A stretch of DNA of 11,609 bases from an uncultured Campylobacter sp. (GTDB lineage: Bacteria > Campylobacterota > Campylobacteria > Campylobacterales > Campylobacteraceae): positions 1-11,609 of the forward strand of contig CASFHJ010000054.1 in assembly GCA_949294425.1 (NCBI GenBank), written 5' to 3'. Each line of letters starts with the position of its first letter. Position 1 is the stretch's first letter. The notes under the pieces are model-generated. The model did not search any database. It was given only the letters and a program-made list of their open reading frames with translations, and was not told where the DNA came from. A program made the position numbers and the translations under genes. Shown piece after piece: positions 1 through 7,340 of the stretch.

Positions 1-874
1 AATCATAGATAAAATGCGTAGCGATGAGTGCTTTGAAAATGGAAATTTAAAGGCACTGGGACATTTTAAAAATTTGCTTGATTTTAAAGGGGAGCTTTTT
101 ATATGCGATATATTAAAAAAAGATTTCTTAGATAAGGTAAAATATTTTAAACCAGATGTAATCTTTCATCAAGCAGCTATTTCAGATACCACAGCTTATA
201 ATCAAAATGAGGTTTTAAGCACAAATTTAAATCATTTTAAAGAACTCATAAATATTTGCATAAATATAAATGCAAAGCTCATATACGCAAGCTCTGCTTC
301 TGTTTATGGGGACGCTAAAAGCCCTCAAAGAGTTGGCTATGAGGAGATACCAAAAAACCCCTATGCCTTTTCAAAGCTTATGATGGATAATTTATGTAAA
401 AAATACAAAGATGAGCTACATATAGTCGGTCTTAGGTATTTTAATGTATATGGAGAGAGGGAATTTTTCAAGGGAAAAACCGCTTCAACTATTCTTCAAT
501 TTGCCCTGCAAATCTTACAAAACAAAGCCCCTCGTCTTTTTAGCGGAAGTGATAAAATTTACAGAGACTTTGTTTATATAAAAGATGTCGTAAATGCAAA
601 TTTAAAGGCACTTGAAGCTAAAAGTGGGATTTATAATGTAGGCACAGCAAAAGCAAGAAGCTTCCAAGATATAGCTGATATTTTACAAAAAGAGCTTAAG
701 ACAAGTTTTAAATGCGAATATTTTGAAAATCCTTATAAAAATTCCTATCAATTTCACACAGAGGCAAAGTTAGATGAGGCTTTTTCTTACGAGCCTGAGT
801 TTAGCTTAGAAGATGGGATAAAGGCATATCTACCATTTATAAAAGAATTTTTTAAGAAAGAATATAATGCTTGA
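1..874 (+). CDS. hldD: ADP-L-glycero-D-manno-heptose 6-epimerase, 5' end cut by the window edge
   Basis: HldD (also called WaaD/RfaD) is a cytoplasmic NADP-dependent short-chain dehydrogenase-type enzyme. It epimerises ADP-D-glycero-D-manno-heptose to the L-glycero form, the donor for LOS inner-core heptose. The first ATG in the window (14-16) is not the true start: the frame is open to the edge (Ile-Ile-Asp-Lys before that Met), and the Rossmann GxxGxxG segment, roughly the first 30 residues, is missing. Visible marks, numbered from that Met, are FHQAA at 51-55, YASSASVYG at 91-99, the catalytic YxxxK as YAFSK (Y117, K121), the family motif RYFNVYG and RDFVYIKDV. The 286 visible residues plus the missing part fit the usual length of about 310-320. 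It overlaps hldE by 8 bases, so the two are probably translationally coupled. Identity is secure from motifs and from the partner gene. Confidence 0.93.
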   Translation, partial: IIDKMRSDECFENGNLKALGHFKNLLDFKGELFICDILKKDFLDKVKYFKPDVIFHQAAISDTTAYNQNEVLSTNLNHFKELINICININAKLIYASSASVYGDAKSPQRVGYEEIPKNPYAFSKLMMDNLCKKYKDELHIVGLRYFNVYGEREFFKGKTASTILQFALQILQNKAPRLFSGSDKIYRDFVYIKDVVNANLKALEAKSGIYNVGTAKARSFQDIADILQKELKTSFKCEYFENPYKNSYQFHTEAKLDEAFSYEPEFSLEDGIKAYLPFIKEFFKKEYNA

Positions 875-2243
875 TTTTTTAGCTTCAAAAAAACCTAAGA
901 TCCTAGTTATCGGGGATTTAATGCTTGATAATTATATTTATTGTGATTGTAACCGCGTAAGCCCTGAAGCACCTGTTTTGGTGATGAATTCTAAAAAGCA
1001 AGAAAAAAGGCTTGGCGGGGCTGCAAATGTATATGCGAATTTAAAGGCTTTAGGTGCTAAGGCTCTTGCTTTAAGCGTGGTTGGAGATGATGAAAATGGT
1101 AGATTTTTGCAAAAAAATTTAGATGGTAAGATACTGCTTGAAAAAGGAAAAACCACCTCTTTAAAGACTAGAATTTTATCAGGAGCACAGCAAATTCTAA
1201 GATTAGATGAGGAGAGCATAAAAGATACCTGCCTAGAAGATGAGCTTTTGAAAGAATTTAACATTCTTGTAAAAGATGTTGAGGCTATAATTTTAAGTGA
1301 TTACGCAAAGGGAGTGCTAAGTGAAAGAATTTGCAAAGAAGTGATACTTAAGGCAAATGAACTTAAGATACCCATCTTAGTTGATCCAAAAGGAAAAGAC
1401 TATAGCAAATACAAGGGTGCCTCCTTACTTACTCCAAACAAAAAAGAAGCCTTAGAGGCACTTAAATTTAGTGATTTAAATGAGATAAATTTAGAAAAAG
1501 CCCTAGTAAGACTAAAGGAGGATTTTTCTTTAAAATACTCTATGATAACGCTTTCAGAAGATGGTATAGCATTTTTTGATGATAAGATGCATATCATAGC
1601 TACAAAGGCTAAGGAAGTTTTTGATGTAACTGGGGCTGGAGATAGTGTAATATCAATGCTTGCTTTTTGTATGGCTTTAGATATACCAATGATAAAGGCT
1701 TGTGAGCTTGCAAACAAAGCCGCAGCTGTCGTTGTATCAAAGCTTGGCTCTGCTAGTGTTAGCTTTGAGGATATTAAAAAATTTGAAAAAGCAAATTTTG
1801 AGGATAAGATAAAAAGCAAAGAAGAACTTTGCAAACTTTTAGCAAATAAAAAAAATATAGTCTTTACAAATGGTTGCTTTGATATTTTGCATTTTGGGCA
1901 TGTAAAATACCTAGAAAAAGCAAGATCCTTAGGGGATTTACTAGTAATAGGCTTAAATTCTGATGAAAGTGTGAAAAGACTAAAGGGAGAGAAAAGACCT
2001 ATAAATTCTCAGTTTCACAGAGCCTGTCTTTTGTCTTGCTTATATTTTGTAGACTTTGTTGTGATCTTTGATGAGGATACGCCTTATGAGCTTATAAAGG
2101 CTTTAAAGCCTGATATTTTAGTAAAGGGAGCTGATTATGCCAAAAAAGAAGTAGTTGGCTCTGATTTAGTAAAAAGACTTGAGCTAATAGACTTTGAAGA
2201 AGGCTTTAGCACAACAGGGCTTATAAATAAGATGAAAGAATAA
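867..2243 (+). CDS. hldE: Bifunctional D-glycero-beta-D-manno-heptose-7-phosphate kinase / heptose-1-phosphate adenylyltransferase
   Basis: HldE (RfaE/WaaE) catalyses two non-consecutive steps of ADP-heptose synthesis: phosphorylation of heptose 7-phosphate at C1, and later AMP transfer from ATP to heptose 1-phosphate. Residues 1 to about 315 are a PfkB/ribokinase-family kinase with the GG pair in RLGGAANV (residues 48-55), LVDPKGKDY near 171-179 and the anion-hole/catalytic motif DVTGAGD at 253-259. Residues from about 330 are a cytidylyltransferase-type domain with [12 protein letters not shown] (HxGH at 342-345) and a terminal STTG at 448-451. The 458 residues fit the two-domain fusion (E. 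coli 477). The ATG lies inside the end of hldD. The reaction intermediate between its two steps needs GmhB, which is not in the window. It ends 9 bases before the convergent mrdA stop. Confidence 0.97.
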   Translation: MLDFLASKKPKILVIGDLMLDNYIYCDCNRVSPEAPVLVMNSKKQEKRLGGAANVYANLKALGAKALALSVVGDDENGRFLQKNLDGKILLEKGKTTSLKTRILSGAQQILRLDEESIKDTCLEDELLKEFNILVKDVEAIILSDYAKGVLSERICKEVILKANELKIPILVDPKGKDYSKYKGASLLTPNKKEALEALKFSDLNEINLEKALVRLKEDFSLKYSMITLSEDGIAFFDDKMHIIATKAKEVFDVTGAGDSVISMLAFCMALDIPMIKACELANKAAAVVVSKLGSASVSFEDIKKFEKANFEDKIKSKEELCKLLANKKNIVFTNGCFDILHFGHVKYLEKARSLGDLLVIGLNSDESVKRLKGEKRPINSQFHRACLLSCLYFVDFVVIFDEDTPYELIKALKPDILVKGADYAKKEVVGSDLVKRLELIDFEEGFSTTGLINKMKE

Positions 2244-2252
2244 ATTTAAGCC

Positions 2253-4034
2253 CTATTTAACACTTATATAACCAAGCTCTATAAGCTTTTTGTAAATATC
2301 TGCGGTGATTTTCGCACTTGTTGTATTTCTTCCTCCATGTTCTAAAAGCACGGTTACAGAATACTTAGGATTTTTATAAGGTGCATAACTACTAAGCCAA
2401 GTGTGAGAGCGAGTGTAATACTCAAGATCAGATTCTTTAATATTTTTCTTTTCAGCCTGTGAAAAATTAATTACTTGTGCCGTGCCTGTTTTACCAGCTA
2501 CCTTTATAGGAAAGGAGCTAAAATACCTATAAGCAGTGCCTCCGGGCTCATTCATAACAGCATACATTCCCTCTTTAATATATGGTAAAAAATTTTTTTC
2601 ATTTTGGCTAAATATATCCTTAGTTAAATTCTCATCGGCATTTTTTACAAAATGAAGTCTCACGTCCTTAGCAGTGGCTATTTGCGTGGTGTATCTTGCT
2701 ATTTGCATAGGAGTAACCAAAAAAGAGCCTTGTCCTATACTGGTATTTAGAGTCTCACCGGCGTTCCATTCTCTTTTGTATTTTAGCATCTTCCACTCTC
2801 TACTTGGCACAGTGCCTATAAACTCACTAGGCAAATCAACTCCTGTTTTAGAACCAAAACCCATATTTAAAAGGGTTGGAGCTATCCTATCTATACCAAC
2901 TCTAAGTCCGCCCTCGTAAAAATACACATCACAGCTATGTTGTATGGCATGTTTTAAATTCATATGCCCGTGCCCACTTCTGTTCCAGCATCTAAAATTT
3001 CTACCTCCAAGCTCTATAAAGCCATCGCAAGTAAAGGTGCTTGCAGATGAGATAAGACCTGATTTCAAAAAAGAAAGAGCTACGCCCATCTTAACAACAG
3101 AACCCGGAGGATAAAGTCCATTAACCATTTTATTTATAAAGGGGTGGTCTAAGTTATTTGAAAGCTCTTTCCACTCACTGACTGAAATCCCTTCCACAAA
3201 GGAATTTAAATTATACTCAGGAAAGCTTCCAGCAGCTAGGATAGAACCATCGCTTACATCAACCACTATAGCAACTCCTGAATTACCGGCAAAAATTTCA
3301 CTCAAATACTTTTGCAATCTTATATCTATGCTTAAATTCAAATCATTAGAATAAGCTGACTTAAAGCTAAGCTCTTCTATTTCTTTATTAAGAGCATTTA
3401 CTCTTACCTCTCTATAACCTTCCTTGCCTTGTAAAATTTCATTATAATACCTTTCTATGCCGCTTTTACCAATATATCCTGTAAGCTTTGATATGGGATT
3501 TTGATTTATATCTTCAGTGTTTGCCTTGCCTATGTAGCCTATTACATGGGAGGCTACCTCATTGTATGGATATTTACGCTTAACCTGAGGTTCTATTTTT
3601 AAATTCTTTCTTAAATTTAAGGTAGAATAATGCCTCATCATCTCATCATAAGAAATAAAATCAACCACCTTGATAAAGTCTTGATTATAATAAGAATCCT
3701 CTTTTTGATAAGTTCTTTTTAGCTCACTAGCATTTAAATCAGGAAAAGATTGTAAGATATTAAAAATTTCATCATCTAAAATATCCCTATTTTTCTTTCT
3801 TATGTGTAAATAAGGCTTTATAGATATGCTAAAACCAAGCTCATTTATGGCTAATAAATCACCTCTTCTGTCGTATATAAAGCCTCTTACTGGCTCTATC
3901 ATATAAGTTTTTACGGAATTTTGCTTTGCTAATTCTTCATAATATACATTAGACTTTATGCTTAGATAATAAACCCTAGATAAGATCAAAACAAAAAATA
4001 AAAATATAAAGGCATAAACAAGCTTAAGTCTCAT
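2253..4034 (-). CDS. mrdA: Penicillin-binding protein 2, peptidoglycan transpeptidase of the elongation machinery
   Basis: This is a class B penicillin-binding protein that cross-links new peptidoglycan in the periplasm, normally with RodA and the MreBCD elongasome. A single membrane anchor lies at about residues 5-25. The PBP dimerisation domain follows (EPVRGFIYDRRGDLLA around 47-62). The transpeptidase domain spans about 250-590 and carries all three active-site motifs: SVVK with nucleophile S312 and K315, SCD at 367-369, and KTG at 515-517 (within GKTGTAQ). The 593 residues are normal for PBP2. PBP2 rather than PBP3/FtsI is favoured by its overlap (ATGA, 4 bases) with an mreD-like gene; in C. 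jejuni the equivalent is called PbpC or MrdA. It is the last gene of the minus-strand run and ends with TAG 9 bases from the hldE stop. No truncation or missing catalytic residue is seen. Confidence 0.93.
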   Translation of the reverse strand: MRLKLVYAFIFLFFVLILSRVYYLSIKSNVYYEELAKQNSVKTYMIEPVRGFIYDRRGDLLAINELGFSISIKPYLHIRKKNRDILDDEIFNILQSFPDLNASELKRTYQKEDSYYNQDFIKVVDFISYDEMMRHYSTLNLRKNLKIEPQVKRKYPYNEVASHVIGYIGKANTEDINQNPISKLTGYIGKSGIERYYNEILQGKEGYREVRVNALNKEIEELSFKSAYSNDLNLSIDIRLQKYLSEIFAGNSGVAIVVDVSDGSILAAGSFPEYNLNSFVEGISVSEWKELSNNLDHPFINKMVNGLYPPGSVVKMGVALSFLKSGLISSASTFTCDGFIELGGRNFRCWNRSGHGHMNLKHAIQHSCDVYFYEGGLRVGIDRIAPTLLNMGFGSKTGVDLPSEFIGTVPSREWKMLKYKREWNAGETLNTSIGQGSFLVTPMQIARYTTQIATAKDVRLHFVKNADENLTKDIFSQNEKNFLPYIKEGMYAVMNEPGGTAYRYFSSFPIKVAGKTGTAQVINFSQAEKKNIKESDLEYYTRSHTWLSSYAPYKNPKYSVTVLLEHGGRNTTSAKITADIYKKLIELGYISVK

Positions 4035-4531
4035 TTTATACTATCCTTAAAAAAGATATAAGCAAGCAAGGACTCGATACAAATAGTGCTTAAAAACTCA
4101 AGTCCAACAGAGCTTAGATTATTATTATCTACATAAGAAAGTAAATTATCTATGAAAAAAAGCAAAAAATAAGCAGAAAAAACAAATAAAATAGGTAAAA
4201 ACTTACCTATCTTGAAATTCACCTTAAGCCAATCAGCTAAAAAATAATAAAATAAAAAAAAGGAAAAATAAGAAGAAAAAAGATAAAAATCGTGAGTTAT
4301 ATCTACTAGTAAAAGATAAAACAAAGAAAAATACCAGCGAAAATCAAGGTTATAAAGCGATCTTTCACTTTCTTGCAAAAGATAAAACATATAACAGAAA
4401 AAAAAGCCAAGCATCAAAGGAAGATATGAAAAAACCGAGCTTATGACTTGATAAAAAACAAAACAAAGACCCACAAATATATATGATCCGTCTATGTGTT
4501 TGTGGTAAGTTTTATATCTTTTTGTTGGCAT
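4031..4531 (-). CDS. Small integral membrane protein, MreD-like
   Basis: The protein has 166 residues, is very rich in Phe, Leu and Tyr, and has about five or six predicted membrane segments (near residues 17-34, 36-52, 66-80, 84-99, 110-127 and 143-160). The N-terminus is short and basic. No catalytic motif is visible. Size, hydrophobicity and position directly before the PBP2 gene, with a 4-base ATGA overlap, fit the rod-shape protein MreD, which anchors the MreB/MreC complex in the inner membrane. That identity is inferred from context and general shape, because MreD sequences diverge strongly. Start: ATG at 4531, with AGGA five bases upstream (TTTAGGATAAAGATG) and two bases after the engB stop. 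It could instead be an unrelated Campylobacter-specific membrane protein (Cj0651-type). Confidence 0.7.
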   Translation of the reverse strand: MPTKRYKTYHKHIDGSYIFVGLCFVFYQVISSVFSYLPLMLGFFFCYMFYLLQESERSLYNLDFRWYFSLFYLLLVDITHDFYLFSSYFSFFLFYYFLADWLKVNFKIGKFLPILFVFSAYFLLFFIDNLLSYVDNNNLSSVGLEFLSTICIESLLAYIFFKDSIK

Positions 4532-4533
4532 CT

Positions 4534-5112
4534 TTATCCTAAATTAAAAATTATTTCTTCTAATTTTTCTAAACCAGTTTTTTTAAGATTTGAAACAAGC
4601 AAGGATTGTGCAAAATCTTGATTTAGCTTAAATCTTTGACTTTGATTTAACTTATCTGCCTTTGTAAAGACTGTAAGCAAAATTTGCTCTTTGCTTAGAA
4701 TCGAGTATAAATACTTTCTAATCTCCTCATCTATTTCAAGTGCTGTGTGCCTTGAATCAATCAAATGTATGAAAAGTTTTATGCTTTTTTTCTTTCTTAA
4801 AAACTCGTCTAAATTTTTATTCCAAAGCCTTTTTAAAGACTTTGAAACCCTAGCATAACCAAAACCGGGCATATCTATAAAGGTAAAATTTTTTTTAAGT
4901 TCATCTTTTATGAATTCTACCTCAAAAATGTTTATGAGTTGTGTTTTTCCGGGAGTAGACGAGGATTTTGCTAAATTTTTATTTGCACATAAGGAATTTA
5001 TAAGAGAGCTTTTACCCACATTTGAACGCCCCAAAAAAACCACTTCAAGCCCTTTATTTTCATAATCCTCTACACTTGATAGTGATTTGATAAATTTAGC
5101 CCTTACCTTCAT
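4534..5112 (-). CDS. engB: Ribosome-biogenesis GTPase of the YihA/YsxC family
   Basis: EngB is a small TRAFAC-class GTPase that acts in assembly of the large ribosomal subunit and is essential in many bacteria. The G motifs are in order: G1 GRSNVGKS at 28-35, G2 threonine in SSTPGKTQLIN (about 51-61), G3 DMPGFG at 80-85 and G4 TKAD at 150-153. The G1 and G2 motif wording (GRSNVGKSSLIN, then STPGKTQ) is diagnostic of EngB as opposed to Era or Der. The 192 residues are typical. The ATG overlaps the lptA stop codon as ATGA. There is no functional link to the envelope genes beside it beyond shared transcription. Confidence 0.96.
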   Translation of the reverse strand: MKVRAKFIKSLSSVEDYENKGLEVVFLGRSNVGKSSLINSLCANKNLAKSSSTPGKTQLINIFEVEFIKDELKKNFTFIDMPGFGYARVSKSLKRLWNKNLDEFLRKKKSIKLFIHLIDSRHTALEIDEEIRKYLYSILSKEQILLTVFTKADKLNQSQRFKLNQDFAQSLLVSNLKKTGLEKLEEIIFNLG

Positions 5113-5576
5113 TTAAGCTCATCTTTAAGATTAAAAATAAAACGCGCAGGTTTTTTTTCATTTAAGCCAAACACCTTATAATGCTGACTTTTTTTATCTA
5201 TGCTAATTCTATCTCCATATAACTTATTATTAGTGCTAAGATCTTGTATGTAAGCATTTCCATTTGCCTCGTAAGTATCTGTGCTAAGATTATAAACAAG
5301 CTCATTTGCAGAGCCTTGATAAACTCTATCTTTTATAAAGATCTTAAAAGAAGCATTTCCAGAGGCTATGTATTTTAAAGGCTTATTGTTTTTATCTGTG
5401 TAAATCAAAAGCTTATCAGAATTTAAAACATCATCTTTGTTTTTAACAAGCACAGAACCACTTAAGATATTTATACCTTTTTTTTCATCAGCACTGAAAC
5501 TATCGGCTCTAATTTCTACTTGTTTTGAGTATAAAAGGCAAGAAAAAAATAAAAAAAAAGCTATTTGTTTAACCAC
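5109..5576 (-). CDS. lptA: LptA/OstA-family periplasmic lipopolysaccharide transport protein
   Basis: LptA forms the beta-jellyroll bridge that carries LPS/LOS from LptC at the inner membrane to LptD at the outer membrane. Residues 1 to about 17 form a signal peptide (hydrophobic IAFFLFFSCLL). The mature part holds an OstA-type domain: VEIRADSFSADEKKG, then a repeated pattern of short beta strands with Asp/Asn turns, such as GSVLVKNKDDVLNSDKL and ANGNAYIQD. The 155 residues are typical of epsilonproteobacterial LptA. The start is GTG (5574-5576), and an in-frame TAA at 5580-5582 leaves essentially no earlier choice. The start lies inside the last codons of lptC (16-base overlap) with AGG about 9 bases upstream. 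The signal-peptide coding region contains a run of nine T (5551-5559). Confidence 0.88.
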   Translation of the reverse strand: MVKQIAFFLFFSCLLYSKQVEIRADSFSADEKKGINILSGSVLVKNKDDVLNSDKLLIYTDKNNKPLKYIASGNASFKIFIKDRVYQGSANELVYNLSTDTYEANGNAYIQDLSTNNKLYGDRISIDKKSQHYKVFGLNEKKPARFIFNLKDELK

Positions 5577-6064
5577 AATTTAACACCTTCTATCTTAATT
5601 TGTCTATTTAATAAATCATAAACAAGAGAATTTCCAAGTAAGATATTGCTATCTTTATAAGCCGTAAAATTAGTATCTGTGTGTAAAATTTTAAGATCCT
5701 TTACATAAAAAATTTCATCAGCCCTTATCCTTGTGCCATTTACATCAGTATAAAAAACATTGCCCTTTAAGCTTATATTATCATCTTGCATTAAAAGTTC
5801 ATTAGAGCTTAAATTTTGCTCCAAAGAAAAAATATTTACCTTTGAAAAACTATCCTTATCCTCAAATCTCACCCAATCATCAGCCTCGTAAAAAGAGGCA
5901 ACCAAGGAGGAATTTAAGTCAAAGGCATTTATATTTTTTGCCTCTATACTCTTAAAATCCACGCTTAGAGGCTTTATCTGTATAGAATAAAGATCTTGCA
6001 TACCCAAAAAAATAAAGACCAAAGAAAAAATTCCCATCAAAACGGAAAAAATTTTTATTGCCAA
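5561..6064 (-). CDS. lptC: LptC-like inner-membrane LPS transport protein
   Basis: LptC passes LPS from the LptB2FG ATP-driven extractor to LptA. The protein has 167 residues: one N-terminal membrane anchor at about 4-22 (IFSVLMGIFSLVFIFLG), then a periplasmic part rich in short beta strands. That part ends in an OstA/LptC-like segment (GNVFYTDVNGTRIRADEIFYV near residues 100-120). It sits between kdsC and lptA, the same arrangement as the kdsC-lptC-lptA cluster of enterobacteria, and this supports the name more than primary sequence does. The likely start is TTG (6062-6064): an in-frame TAA lies 6 bases upstream, a GGGA six bases upstream serves as Shine-Dalgarno, and the next ATG (codon 10) lacks a ribosome-binding site and would cut into the anchor. 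It overlaps kdsC by 10 bases. Confidence 0.82.
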   Translation of the reverse strand: MAIKIFSVLMGIFSLVFIFLGMQDLYSIQIKPLSVDFKSIEAKNINAFDLNSSLVASFYEADDWVRFEDKDSFSKVNIFSLEQNLSSNELLMQDDNISLKGNVFYTDVNGTRIRADEIFYVKDLKILHTDTNFTAYKDSNILLGNSLVYDLLNRQIKIEGVKLWLNK

Positions 6065-6543
6065 AGTTTATCCCACTGCTCTTGCATAGAATTTTCTTTT
6101 ATAAGCAGCTCTATCATCTCGCAAACTGCTGAGTTGCCACCTTTGGCTTTTAAGGTATGACTAACCTTTAAGCTATGATGAGCATCGCTTGGCTTAAAGC
6201 TTAATCTAACAGCTTCAAGCAAGGATTTATCATTTAGAAAGTCTCCTATAGCAGCACTTTGCTCAAAGCTTAAATTTAAAGAAGCCAAAATTTCCTTAGC
6301 ACAGGCTAATTTGTCGCTTATGCCCTGATATACAAGCTCTATTTTTAAGTCCTTAGCTCTTAAATTTACGCATTGTGATTTTCTACCTGTTATGATGGCT
6401 ATTTTTTTTCCTAGCTTAAGCCAAGCCTCTATTGCAGCTCCATCTTTTACATCAAATTCTTTTATTTCCTTTTCATCGCTGCTATAAATGATCTTTCCAT
6501 CAGTTAAGCAACCATCAACATCTAAAAAAATTATCTCTATCAT
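6055..6543 (-). CDS. kdsC: 3-deoxy-D-manno-octulosonate 8-phosphate phosphatase (HAD superfamily)
   Basis: KdsC hydrolyses Kdo 8-phosphate to Kdo in the cytoplasm, the last step before CMP activation and transfer to lipid A. HAD motif I is FLDVDGCLTDG with nucleophile D8 and acid/base D10. Motif II is ITGR at 51-54, the motif III lysine is in SDKL (K78), and motif IV is GDFLND (D101, D105). The early GCLTDG sequence and the lack of a cap domain (162 residues) are typical of the tetrameric C0-type KdsC/YrbI group. The position before lptC and lptA agrees. The start codon shares one base with the rlpA stop (TAATG), implying coupling. The variant GDFLND in place of the more usual GDDxxD keeps the two metal-binding aspartates, so activity is expected. 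Confidence 0.92.
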   Translation of the reverse strand: MIEIIFLDVDGCLTDGKIIYSSDEKEIKEFDVKDGAAIEAWLKLGKKIAIITGRKSQCVNLRAKDLKIELVYQGISDKLACAKEILASLNLSFEQSAAIGDFLNDKSLLEAVRLSFKPSDAHHSLKVSHTLKAKGGNSAVCEMIELLIKENSMQEQWDKLWQ

Positions 6544-7340
6544 TATTCTCTAACCACAAAAGCACCCATAAAAGCGCCAGAATTTACAAAGTCCCTAGCC
6601 TCTTCTATACTTCTAAAACCTGTTAAAAAAACTCTGTTTAAGCCATCTTTTGTGCTAGTTCTAACAATAGCCTTATATCCTTGATATGAGCTATATTGCT
6701 TAGCAGTTTTATCAGCACCCTCTTTATATCTAAAAGCACCTATTTGCACCATAAATACCCCTCCTTCATATGTTCTGCCATTATTTACCACATCTCCTGT
6801 GTTATAAGATCTAGAAGGAGTGCCATCAACAGAGCCAAAGCCTATAACCTCAAGCCTTACTGGAGCAGTGCCGCTTTGAAGCATGCCTATTTGTTCTGCG
6901 GCTGCCTTAGATAAATCTATAATGCGGTTATCCACAAAAGGTCCTCTATCATTTATACGAACCTGAGTTTTAAGACCATTATTTAAATTTGTAACAGATA
7001 AGACCGTATTCATAGGAAGGGTTTTATGTGCGGCTGTAAAGGCGTATTGATTATAAGTTTCTCCATTTGAAGTCTTTTTACCATGAAAACCAGGACCATA
7101 CCAAGAAGCTATACCCTCTGCCCTTTCTCCTACCTCAACAACGGTTGGATAGTAAGTTTTGCCATTTATAGTGTAAGGCTTCATAGTTCCCTTAGCCTCA
7201 AAAGAAGTGCTCTTATCTGTCCTAAAGTCCCTACTTGGATAATACGAGCTAGGAGTTTTACTAGCACAAGCTGTGATTAAAAAAGCGATTAAGCCACCTA
7301 GTGTTAGAAGTAAAATTTTATTTTTTACTGATACTTGCAT
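6543..7340 (-). CDS. rlpA: RlpA-type septal-ring lipoprotein with SPOR domain
   Basis: RlpA is an outer-membrane-linked lipoprotein; in Pseudomonas it is a lytic transglycosylase preferring denuded glycan strands. Residues 1-24 form a lipoprotein signal with lipobox LITAC, and C25 would be lipidated. The double-psi beta-barrel domain covers about 75-166: GIASWYGPGFHGKKTSNGE, TAAHKTLP (H105) and VRINDRGPF (D131), which keep the histidine and aspartate positions associated with activity. A SPOR domain occupies about 191-265 (FMVQIGAFRYKEGAD onward) and would bind denuded peptidoglycan at the division site. The 265 residues fit the family. The ATG lies inside the end of the transglycosylase gene (23-base overlap), with AGAGGA about 8 bases upstream. 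The overlap suggests coordinated production of two wall-cleaving proteins. Confidence 0.92.
   Translation of the reverse strand: MQVSVKNKILLLTLGGLIAFLITACASKTPSSYYPSRDFRTDKSTSFEAKGTMKPYTINGKTYYPTVVEVGERAEGIASWYGPGFHGKKTSNGETYNQYAFTAAHKTLPMNTVLSVTNLNNGLKTQVRINDRGPFVDNRIIDLSKAAAEQIGMLQSGTAPVRLEVIGFGSVDGTPSRSYNTGDVVNNGRTYEGGVFMVQIGAFRYKEGADKTAKQYSSYQGYKAIVRTSTKDGLNRVFLTGFRSIEEARDFVNSGAFMGAFVVRE

Noticed and set aside
14..16. ATG at 14 as the true start of hldD
   Set aside because: The frame is open upstream to the window edge and the conserved N-terminal nucleotide-binding segment would be missing; the gene is cut by the window.
938..1834. Long open frames on the strand opposite hldE (938-1264 and 1400-1834)
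   Set aside because: Ser/Phe/Leu-rich shadows of the well-supported hldE gene, with no recognisable domain.
2274..2291. Hairpin AAGCT-CTATA-AGCTT followed by TTT on the plus strand, as an hldE terminator
   Set aside because: The stem is only 5 bp with two G-C pairs, the T run is short, and it lies inside the mrdA coding region.
4250..4410. A-rich runs (up to eight) in the mreD-like gene as phase-variation tracts
   Set aside because: They encode Phe/Leu/Tyr membrane segments expected from AT-rich DNA; the frame is intact and no G/C tract of the type used for Campylobacter phase variation occurs in the window.
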